Positions 10,492-19,744 of a DNA stretch of 64,000 nucleotides are shown here, in pieces (position 1 is the first letter of the stretch; each line of letters opens with the position of its first letter). A program made the position numbers and the translations under genes. Source of the stretch: Litoditis marina. Taxonomy: Eukaryota > Nematoda > Chromadorea > Rhabditida > Rhabditidae. The stretch covers positions 2,232,001-2,296,000 of the forward strand of contig OZ038440.1 of the NCBI GenBank assembly GCA_964036275.1, given 5' to 3'. The notes beneath the pieces are model-generated. The model was not told the origin of the DNA. It searched no databases and was given only the letters and a program-made list of their open reading frames with translations.

Positions 10492-12952
10492 CTCAGCCAA
10501 GTGACGATCATTAGCGCGCGACTTGAAGATTTGTAGCGCGCGAATTAGCATATTTGTTGCGAATTGCTTGCAGGCGACAAATGTTCAATTGGCGCGCTAC
10601 AAATCGCCAAGTCGCCAGCGATTAAACATTTCAATGGCCTGCTACAAATCGTTTAATCGCCAGAACGAACAGTACGCCGGTTGGGGCAGGGAAAAAAACC
10701 GTATTTTCACTTTTTACTTTGCAATTCCTGTTTTGAATGATAACAATGGTTGAATACTGCAATTTTATTTTATTAAATATCACAGAAATACAAGATAAAC
10801 CACTTAAACATGAACAAAAGGAACATATTCATATTTAATACAGAAATCGAAGATAGAATAGAGATTGCAGTGGTCTTCATCTTCTACCCGGCTGTTTTTG
10901 GGTCTCTTCAGATTTCAATCGAGTTTCTTGATTGTAGGTAGATCTTCAACCATATCGACCATCGCATGCTGAAATTATCCAATTTTCAAAAAGTGTAAGA
11001 CGGATTCGAACCAACTGTCGCTCAAGTAAACGACATCTCAACAACCAAACGAGCATATATTACGTGCGAAACTTAAACAACAGTTAGCTTTAGCACAAAA
11101 ATCACTTTGAAACGTTGTAGGAACCACTTAAAAACCAGTATATAACAACCATACACCGCTTGGGCTTGTGAGTTCAAAAATCAATGGTTTCCATACAAAA
11201 TGGTCAGTAGTCTAAAAGGTATATCGTTATGCTACCCTTGCCGGCGGTGTAAGTTCAATGACTACGTGAAAACTAGATTCAATGATGAAATACGTTCCGT
11301 TATTATATACTGGCTATTTAACTTCCGGTTCCGAAGTTTTTAGATCTTTGGTGACAAATTTTGAAGTTTATAACCATCAAAATGGGAAAAGACAGCTTAG
11401 TTGTATGAAAATTAACGGCGAGCTAATTCTTTGTCTAACCAAACGGAAACCTGCTTCCTTTAGCACATGTCACACACATAATTTGGTTTTCACAGTTAGT
11501 TCTCAGAAGGATTAACAAAAAGGTTGGGTTTTACACAAGACCTGTCCTTCAACAATGTTGTTCAATAAAAGCCAAACCAACCTGCTCTTAGTAAAAAGAT
11601 GTTGACTTCCGTGAAGATTTCGGTACCGGTACGTTTCTTTTCGTCGCACCTGTCGATCATCAACACAACCGCGTTTCGGAGCCGATAGAGCACTGTAAAA
11701 CTAAGAAACAGTTATTGGTCAACATCAACATCTTATTACTTAATCTAGATTAGGGCAGGGCTGACCCACTCCCCCACAGTCCGAAAAACGGGCTACTTCT
11801 GCCCAAAAAAACAAGAAAATTAGTCCATTTTTGCTGCAAAATCATCAATATTACTTGCTGTTTGAATGAAAACGGACTTTTTCACCGTACAGTCGGACCT
11901 TGCTCGTCGTATTTTCGAAAGTGGTCGTTTTCCTGAGCCTAAGCCTTAAGTTCTAAGTAAGCATTAACTGGTATGTTAAAAGAACGTTGTATGAGAATAT
12001 CAAAAAAGATCGATACTACTAAACTTCCCGCTTTCGACTTATCTGTCGCTTCTGTAACTGAGTTAAAATTTAAAATATAGTGGAAAACATGAATATTTGT
12101 AACGAAATTATCAAAAAAAAACTACAAATACATGTAGCAATCCTCCTAAAACTCTGAATAACACCCGTTTATATTCTATATCCCTCCCTCCCCGGTTCGG
12201 CACAAAATAGAAAGTTTCGACTTGTGACTGCCTGAATATAAGGCGATTCGAAGTGAAAATCCAGTTAGAAGAGAAAGTCACTGAGTGAACGTTTTCGATA
12301 GCAGAGAGAGAGAGAGAGAAACTTTAATAATTCTTCAGGATGACTAAAACGAAATTTCTTCACCAATTTCCACTTTCTAACAATTAACAATCGTTGCTTC
12401 GAGCCTTGTCAAAATACACAGCATTTTTGGAATCGGTGGTCTTTGGAATCATTCTCCAATTGCAGGCAGAATAACGTTCATGAATGGGCGAAACTGCAAT
12501 TTTTCTGTGAACCTACCTAAAAAATTTGACTTCGACGTCTCTCACGAATAAATGTCCATCCTATTTCGGGCAAAGGAAGAAGAACATCAGTTCTGAGTGT
12601 CTGAAATTACATTCGAAAGCTGAACATAAAAAATAATGAACAACAACAAAATAACAATAAAAAAGAATTAAAAATTTAAAAAGAGAGAGAGAAAATTATG
12701 CGACAGTAATTGCATAATACGAAGTCCGCGGCTTCACATTACGATCACGTAAAAACCGTGCAGCGTATGAAGTTCAGTAGCGCGCTAGAAATCGGCGAGA
12801 AATCTTTGAGCCGCCGCCATAAATTTCACGCCGTTTTTTGTCGCCGTCTAATAGCAGACCATTGAAAATCTTGATTTTTTTGTCGCGCGCTACAAAAAAA
12901 TGTGAAAATTTTTGTCGAATTGTCGCTGGCTAATGATGGGCATTTGTCTGAG
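10492..12952. mobile_element. 2461 bp DNA transposon-like insertion with CA target duplication
   Basis: Compared with copies A, C and D, this is an insertion in the sequence CTCCTGCACAGAATCG. The dinucleotide CA is duplicated at 10490-10491 and 12953-12954. The ends form imperfect inverted repeats of ~31 bp: CTCAGCCAAGTGACGATCAT on the left against CTCAGACAAATGCCCATCAT read from the right. Subterminal TAGCGCGC motifs occur near both ends. No transposase is visible. The interior holds possible minus-strand exons and a GA-rich tract at 12304-12322. Superfamily unknown. Confidence 0.75.
10915..11692 (-). pseudogene. Possible captured gene exons inside the transposon
   Basis: Two exon-like stretches on the minus strand. 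The first, 11582-11692, follows TTTTACAG, ends at a GTTGGT donor and is open in a frame reading LYRLRNAVVLMIDRCDEKK. The second, 10915-10968, follows AATTTCAG and ends in VDMVEDLPTIKKLD then a stop, with AATAAA further downstream near 10770. The two phases do not join directly, so an intermediate exon or another reading is needed. They may be part of a host gene carried by the element. No family is recognised. Confidence 0.3.
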
Positions 12953-12994
12953 CAGAATCGTAATGGACCCTGTGAAACTGTGTTTCGTTTTCAG

Positions 12995-15900
12995 TGTCAT
13001 GTCGTACTTGGACTGTTCCTTGCCGAAATCGCAGTATCTCAGATGTCTCCAACAACAACCAGAGCACCACCCGCACGTAAGATTTGTTGACACATCGGGA
13101 AGATTTTCTCCAATCATTAACATAAGCTACATGTAACACTAGCGGAATTCTACATTTCCAAAAAAAGGACCGAAGAGAAGTTATAGCTATCTGAGACGGT
13201 AGTTTTCAAAATAGTTAGGTTGATTACGGTGGTTCAGTGAGTGTTTCGACTAAAGAAACAAAGTTTTTCAGTAGATGGTTAAGGATAAAACCCAGTCAGA
13301 ACTTACCGAAACTTCCCGAAAACATTTTATAGGTATTAAACTGTTAGAAACGTTATTATAATTTTTCCATCATCAAAAATCATCAAGTTTCTCAATTATT
13401 CGATGCACAACATGAAATTGAGGCTCACTTGATTTCAACAGATCAGAGCGTTATTAATTACAGTGGGAACGTGTGAACCAGGATGGAAACAGTTTGGATC
13501 GTCTTGTTACAAAGTGAGTTACAAGGTTTTATTAACCAGCCGCTTCAACACATTGAGCGGATATCTATTATCAGAAACTCTATGAGTTGTTTTTCTCCAA
13601 ACGTTCATAATGATAGTTTATTCTCACGAACTGCCCATTTTGAGAGTTGGGCAGTTCGTGAGCGGATATCTATTATTAGAAACGCTATTTTTGTTGAGGT
13701 TCAAACTCTGTTGATGTTTAAACCTAAGTTATAGTTTGTAGCTTAATGTCTTTGAGCTTGATCGTCCCCTTCACGGAAGACCCCGTGACGAGAAAAAGGG
13801 AGAGAGAAACAAATTTGTAATATGTTTCTAAGCTCAGTTGGAAGTTGTCCAGAAACGTTGGGGTTACTTGTATTTTTGACTTTCCATAAGGCCTTAGTAG
13901 CATTGTAAAAGTAGAGTAGATCATTTTTTCAGTTGGGGGAGAACACCACGGATTACTTCTCAGCGGAACATTATTGCACCGAAGCAAATGCCCATCTAGC
14001 ATCCTTTCATTCGGATGAGGAACAGTCGTTTGTGACGGGTGAGTTCAACTAGAAGTCGAGTTATTGTATCTGGTAAACGGGGTTGTTCTATTTATCTTCT
14101 AAAGCAGTTAGCATGACTGAACCCATGAAAACTGTGGAAAAGTGAATCAGTGTGTAGGGCGGCCTCTTTATCAATTAACAGCACTGAGAGGTAACTATAT
14201 CGAAGCTCGAGATCTGAATGGAAACTAGCTTCAAAATTCTTTTAAAACGAACGTGAGGCAGTTTCTTGGTGCACTTGAACGCGATTTGTTTTTCAAGATG
14301 TTGCTGTGTGAAAATCGACAACAAATTCGCAATGTATCGGCATTTTCATTCCAACGGCAGTTAACTCATCCCTTTCATTGTACCAAACTTAGTGTCAACT
14401 TTCTTCTATTAAGCCAACGTCTTGTCGACGAGTCGTTTGTCATGGATAGGATACTTCCGATTCAGCAATATATGGAAGTGGACCGATCGTAGTAATGCAA
14501 CAGATTTTATCAAATGGGTGAATTCTGATCACCCCGAATCAATCAACGGTTGCGCAGCGGTAAGTTTAGATTGTGATTTTACTTGAGTGAATGATAACCC
14601 ATAATGCTCAGAAACGCCCCACCTGGGAAACAGTGGAAACAACTAAGTTCTGTGTCGTCGCAAGCTATATACCATACTCATGAAAAACATTGTCGCATCC
14701 GGTTACAGAAACTCTGTAGTGAGTCATCGATAACTCTCCGTCATCACTTTTTTGATCAACATCACTCAATGTGTGATGTTGAACGTTGACTTCGATGTTG
14801 TATGCATAGCACAGTTTACTCATCTTGCACCCACCAGTTTTGTGGAACTGAGTAATGTATCACATTAGCTCTAATTACAGACCTACAGAGACAATGAATA
14901 TCTATGGTATGCGATAGATTGCGACCGTAAGGAGAACTATGTTTGTGAAAAAGATGCTTATGTGGCTCCAGGTCAGTGGAAAATTTCCTGAAAACTGTTT
15001 GTCTATGTTCTCTGATTACTTTTTCAATACTAACAAAACCTTTTTTTCTCAAATTGATCGCTCTCTGGGTATCCGCCTAGTTTTTTGGTTTTGATGAACA
15101 TCAGATCAATAAATCGTAGTTATTTCTGTTGAAATAACTCTTAGCTCGGTATCTATACGTGCGGAGCATATTTTCCGGCCCTTAAGCACTCACTTATTCT
15201 GTTACATTTCCTGTGTTGAGCTCTTGTATCAAAAGAGTGAAAATTTCAGCACTGTGATGGACAAACACTATTTCTGTGGATAGCTCACTTTTGTGCTCAC
15301 TTTAGATAATTAAATTTTTCCAGAAACAACTAGCACATCTACTACCTTATCTACAACCACCACAACTCCAACAACAACCACAGCACCTCCCGCACGTAAG
15401 ACTTGTTGACACTTTTCTCAAATATCGGGAAGATTTTCTTAAATCAATTGAACATAAGCTACATGTAACACTAGCGGAATTTTTACGTTTCCAAAAAGAA
15501 GGACCAAAGAGAAGCAATAGCTATCTGAGACGGTAGTTTTCAAAATAGTTAGGTTGATTAAGGTGGTTCAATGAGTGTTTTGAACTGAAGAAACAATGTT
15601 TTTCAGTAGATGGTTAAGGATAAAACCCAGTCAGAACTTACCGAAACTTCCCGAAAACATTTTATAGGTATGAAACTGTTAGAAACGTTTAATGAAACAC
15701 TGTTCACTACCACAAGTGTTTGAACAGACTACAACAATTGTCATACCCAACTCTTTCCAGCCACTGCAGCACAGCTCAAAGCAATGATAGTCAATGGCGC
15801 CGGCAACAGAATTGATCGGTAACTTAACTTTAATTGACCTGACTCAGAGCACAATTCATTTGAACTCCTCAATTCTAACAATTTTGTCAATATTAAAAAC

Positions 15901-16212
15901 AACAAAAGTATTATTGTTTTCCTAATCATTTCTGGGCGCAAAATGATACGTAGGCACACGAGTCATGTACACAAGCAATGTGAGATCAAACGTTCAAAAA
16001 ATTGGTGTTAGAACAACAATCTTGGTCAAATTTCGATTAAACAAAAAGAAAATCTGAATTTCAGGGCTTACAACTATGCCGGTATTCATCATCAATACAG
16101 ATTTGGAACTTTCGCATGGGCCGACGCAGTGGCAGGGTACCGAAACGAAGGTACTTGTAGAATACAACCCTCTCCGTACTCGTGGTCAAACATCACGTAC
16201 GACGTCCTATAA
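12995..16212 (+). CDS. C-type lectin-like secreted protein gene, copy B
   Basis: Exons 12995-13076, 13464-13513, 13933-14038, 14414-14559, 14881-14971, 15324-15395, 15761-15818 and 16065-16212, all phase-compatible and ending at TAA. They encode a signal-peptide-like start, a short TTTRAPPA linker, a complete six-cysteine CTLD, a Thr-rich linker (ETTSTSTTLSTTTT...) and a C-terminal part beginning TAAQLKAMIVNG and containing GTFAWADAVAGY. The CTLD has WIGY and WKWTD but no EPN/QPD motif. The 2.46 kb insertion ends about 40 bp before exon 1 and separates it from the upstream DNA it has in copies A, C and D, so this copy may have lost its promoter and start. Confidence 0.72.
14411..14414 (+). 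promoter_or_regulatory. Non-canonical AAG splice acceptor of lectin exon 4
   Basis: For the WIGY exon to be read in phase after exon 3, the intron must end at TTATTAAG just before CCAACG. The in-frame codon immediately upstream is TAA, so the exon cannot start earlier. All four copies keep this ATTAAGCC. An AAG acceptor is rare; an alternative exon structure or an ancestral defect shared by all copies is possible. Confidence 0.45.
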
Positions 16213-16611
16213 TGAAACACACATTTACTAAGTTTCACGTTTTTGTGATGTTTGTGCAATGCCAAGTGGGGTGGAATGTCAAAAACCTCACTAGCATCCC
16301 AGAAAACACATATCATCAGAATCAATGTGGCCATAAAATTATGTTATCCTAAACACACAGATAATAATTGTAGTTTGCGCTCTGCCTAGAATGCTGCCTA
16401 TATATGAGACATACATTATAAACTGGGCAAGTATCGATACATTTCACAGTTGTTGCTGCTTTTTCTCTGGATAATTGATTGTATATCAAGTTTTTCAGGT
16501 AAATTTGGTTTTGCGGTTAGCCCGAGTACGTACGCAAAAATCAAGTTCCACTGTCCGGAACTCCGCAAAGCCACCCTCTCACAAAGTGAGTCATTGAATA
16601 TTTTACTCAGT

Positions 16612-17512
16612 GTGAATGAATTTATTACGCAAACAAGGCGTGTGATACAATAATGAAATAAGATGGAAAATCAAGTTAAAGTTAAAGGCCAAATCTAAAT
16701 GTCGATGAGGAACATCACATAGTATCAATATACATAACATCAAAAACCATTTGCTTCCATATAAGCCACCATCTCATGCATTACATTGACATAATTAGGA
16801 ACTTCTTCTTTCTTTGGAGAAGTATCAAGATCAACAAAGGAACTTTGATTTGTATCATTTGAGTGAGAATTGTTCACTTGCGAATGTCTAGTTTCTTCGA
16901 CTGGAGAGGTCATTGTAGTCTGGTCCATTGGCACTTGAACTGGCGCGGAATTTGTAGTTTGATCGGCGGGCGGCATTGACAGGTCACGTCTGGCTTTTCT
17001 CGCGAGAAAACCTTCACGACGTTCTTGAGGAGTTTCCATTTTCCGGATGCTGTAATTAGAATAGGCAGCAATCGAACTCATCATAGTAGAAAGAGTTTTT
17101 AATTGAGGGAATTTGGCGAATTTGGCGATTTCCACGCAAAGTGGTCTCAGAGAACCATCAGTACGTGGCTTGCCCAAATGATGAAGAAGAACAACGGCTT
17201 CGGATGGAATACCAACCAGGGAAAAAATCTTACTGACCTGATCCCTGGTGGCATCCTCCGGGAATCCGTGGATGACCAATTTGCGTTGATTCTGGTGACG
17301 TTGAAGTTGTTCGGTGATGATTGACGGCAGATTCTTCTTCAGTTCTTCTTGCTGAGCACGGGTTTCTTTCAGAAGATCCAGAATAAGGTCCAGTTTCTTT
17401 CCATGATCACGGATTGAAACTTTTTTGTTGTTTATCGGGGTGGTGGACGGGCCCATAATCAATAGAGCGACCGACCGACCCGGGCAGATGAACAGACCCG
17501 AAAGTATACAGA
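16612..17512 (-). mobile_element. 901 bp insertion carrying an ORF1-like gene
   Basis: Present only in copy B, flanked by AGT on both sides (16609-16611 and 17513-17515) at a site that reads straight through in copies A, C and D. The ends are not inverted repeats. On the minus strand it holds a short leader, an uninterrupted frame and a 3' untranslated part with AATAAA (16621-16626) ten bases before the end. This is the layout of a reverse-transcribed message or a short non-LTR element without a poly(A) tail. Confidence 0.7.
16740..17456 (-). CDS. 238-residue ORF1-like protein (coiled coil plus RRM-like domain)
   Basis: The start chosen is the ATG at 17456, the first inside the insertion; the frame also runs into flanking DNA. 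Residues ~15-55 are charged and heptad-like. Residues ~58-120 (RKLVIHGFPED, then LGKPRTDG and RPLCVEI) resemble the RRM-like domain of ORF1 proteins of CR1/L1-type LINEs. The C-terminal third is Ser/Thr/Gln-rich and low complexity. No reverse transcriptase is linked, so it is either a non-autonomous element or a retrocopied host gene. There are no stops or frameshifts. Confidence 0.6.
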   Translation of the reverse strand: MGPSTTPINNKKVSIRDHGKKLDLILDLLKETRAQQEELKKNLPSIITEQLQRHQNQRKLVIHGFPEDATRDQVSKIFSLVGIPSEAVVLLHHLGKPRTDGSLRPLCVEIAKFAKFPQLKTLSTMMSSIAAYSNYSIRKMETPQERREGFLARKARRDLSMPPADQTTNSAPVQVPMDQTTMTSPVEETRHSQVNNSHSNDTNQSSFVDLDTSPKKEEVPNYVNVMHEMVAYMEANGF

Positions 17513-18430
17513 ACAAAAACAATGTTCCATGTTTACAGTTCGTGCATCACTACAATTTTCTTCTAGTGATCATCATGTGTACTAGCATCTGGCATAGCAT
17601 ACATTAACACATGAACATCAGATGCAAGTCAGACATTTCTGGTCTTCGAATGTGTCGTCTTCGGCGAAGAGTACTGCAAAGACCTATTCTAATGCCACAC
17701 AATGTGAACAATTATTTACAGAACAAGGATACCCTCGCATGAGCAGGTTTACTACTGGTGGTCAATTGGCAGGATTCGCTGTTTCGAACACTTTCTACTG
17801 TGCACCCAGGTTAGAGAAAAAACGAGTGAAAGAAGAGAACATCAAAAACAGGCGTCTGAGAATCGAGACTAGAGTTCGTGAAACTCCAATTTGTTTGTTC
17901 GATTCCGACAGAAATTTCATTTTTAAATACAAGACAGTGATTAATGGTTTTTTAAATGTTCTTATATCACATTTACAGAAAGTGATATTGTGGAGGCGCC
18001 AACAACGAACTGGTTGAAATAAGAAGCAAAGTTGGACGTTAGTTACCGGATTTTATCATAGTAATTCTTTGCCAACTCATGTAGGTAGTAATAAGTTCCA
18101 ATTCCGACACAAGTTATAATACTCTGTCGGTGAAGGTCGAACTGGTTGACCAACCATTACGTTGACTGTTTAATAAATGGGTGCGTAGTTTGAAAAATGT
18201 CTGAGCCACCTTCAAATATAAGTCCACTTATAGACTAATTTATGAATCAATACTGACTGTAACAGGCAACTAATAAGAATCAACACACGAGTATAAACAA
18301 TTGGGCGGGATATCCTGAGTAGGTCTAAAATCTACAACTAGACTCAGGTGAAAACCCAGGAAAGGAGTAGTTTCTTTACTCAGACCGTCTCTCCATATGA
18401 ATGTGTGCTTGTTTATTTCATTTATTTCAG

Positions 18431-18543
18431 CGGGTGACAATTTCTATCCATGGACCTTGATGGAACAACAAACTGTGTTAAGGACAAACACATTTTACCA
18501 CAACAATATCAACCGCCGCATCTGCTGGATCTGGAGATATTGA
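18431..18543 (+). other. Candidate orphan exon
   Basis: After a strong TTTATTTCAG acceptor the frame reads GDNFYPWTLMEQQTVLRTN and runs 36 codons to TGA. The same exon, almost unchanged, occurs at 33514-33626, 60025-60137 and 62836-62948. No partner exon with the matching phase was found nearby. Function unknown. Confidence 0.3.
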
Positions 18544-18914
18544 TGGAGAGGATTATGTGCTCTTCATCAGAAAATAAAATGTATACGGTCACCTCATATC
18601 TTTCTACTGTTTCTATGTATTTATATTTAATAATGTTACTCTGAATGAACACAGAAATGGTTATACGTTCTACGAACGGAAACACTATCCAAATTGAACC
18701 AACAATATAACGCAAACGACAAAGAACAATTTATATCGAAGAATATATCTACTAGTGAAATAGGAAACACGATCTCTAGTGTTCTCATAATGTCAGTTTT
18801 GATCAGTAACTATGTGAGCACGAACTTGAGAGTTGGTACTCTTATTATTATTGCAATCAGGAACGTTTTGAAACCCAAATGTTCGAAACCCTATGTGCCA
18901 AAATTATAAATTTT

Positions 18915-18986
18915 TGTCGCTGGCCGGAATCGAGCCTGCGAGCAAAAGATTCTTAGCAGTGCGCTAACCACTGCGCTATTGGTGCA
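18915..18986 (-). tRNA. tRNA-like sequence, probably a pseudo-tRNA or SINE head
   Basis: On the minus strand an A box (TAGCGCAGTGGTTAGCGC) lies the usual distance before a B box (GGCTCGATTCC). The D arm can pair GCGC with GCGC. The anticodon stem pairs poorly and the two acceptor strands do not match, so it is unlikely to be a working tRNA. It may still contain a pol III promoter. Further copies are at 34006-34077, 60517-60588 and 63328-63399. Confidence 0.45.
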
Positions 18987-19275
18987 GGTAGCTGGCAAGC
19001 TTTGGAATCGAGGACACTTGTGCGTACCCAGCGGAAAGTGAGATATACAATACCCTCCCGCCTTTCCGTTGGCAACGACTATAAAGAGGGGCAGCAAGGA
19101 AAACTAGTTTTGGTATCCCGGGGTACCTAAATATACGTGTCAGTATGCAAATTAGGATCGTTATTTTTAACTAAAAGTTATACTTATTGGTTTCTCTTGA
19201 TAAGCTTTTTCATATTAACTTTCCTCCTGTCCAACTTTGATGAACAAATTAACTGACAGACAACGTTAGAAGTTT

Positions 19276-19688
19276 CAATGGCGCATCTGTGGGCCTCTCT
19301 GCCAGCCCGGGTCACTCGGTCGCTCTCTGGGCTGGAGACTGGACGCCTGAGGGAACTCATTCTAATGATTTTTCCACAAGGGTTCATCATGTCGAGAAGT
19401 ACCACCAAACACAACATCGTCAATGCATTAACTCGTTGCTTGAAAAATCAAGCGACAACTATGTTGTCAGCTTTTGTACGCTGTACGCTCTTATATCGTA
19501 ACAGAGGCTTGACGCAAATTTTTCAAGCAACGAGTTAATGCATTGACGATGTCGTATTTGTTGGTACTTATCGACGTGATGAACCCTTGTGGAAAAATCA
19601 TTAGAATGAGTTCCCTCAGGCGTTCAGTCTTCAGCCCAGAGAGCGACTGAGTGACCCGGGCTGGGAGAGAGGCCCACAGATGCCATTG
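19276..19688. repeat. ~410 bp palindrome (copy B)
   Basis: Two arms of about 170-185 bp, from CAATGGCGCATCTGTGGGCC to its near complement ending at 19688, with a ~60 bp centre. It recurs at 34367-34772, 60878-61283 and 63689-64000. Frames open on both strands are mirror images of each other and are not credible genes. In copy B the right arm runs into LINE sequence; in copies C and D it runs into other DNA ~50 bp further on. Confidence 0.8.
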
Positions 19689-19744
19689 GGGCGGATGATT
19701 GCTAACGCCTCCTCGCGGTGTCCCCTGGTAACTACCGTAGGATG

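Larger units (their letters stand above)
8887..17820 (+). repeat. Right arm of the giant inverted repeat (copy B)
   Basis: Reverse complement of 1-5735, carrying the same genes in the same order on the plus strand. It is longer than the left arm because of two insertions, 10492-12952 and 16612-17512. Outside these the match is close, with scattered substitutions and small indels. Confidence 0.93.
16450..17985 (+). pseudogene. Small secreted-protein gene, copy B, truncated
   Basis: Exons 16450-16585 and 17722-17809 match copies A, C and D. The third exon begins at 17979, but its second full codon is TGA (17983-17985), where copies C and D read GGA, so the final ~20 residues are lost. A 901 bp insertion (16612-17512) lies in intron 1. 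Both features make this copy the likeliest dead one. Confidence 0.45.

Noticed and set aside
14253..14492. 79-codon frame overlapping lectin exon 4, open in copies A-C
   Set aside because: It is in another phase from the CTLD exon, and its openness follows from close copy identity; the CTLD reading has the WIGY/WKWTD motifs.
16391..16450. ATG at 16391 as start of the small secreted gene
   Set aside because: It is out of frame with the leucine-rich exon by two bases and no intron long enough lies between them.
19184..19538. Overlapping 70-86 codon frames on both strands
   Set aside because: They lie in the arms of a palindrome and mirror each other; no start context, splice site or family supports a gene.
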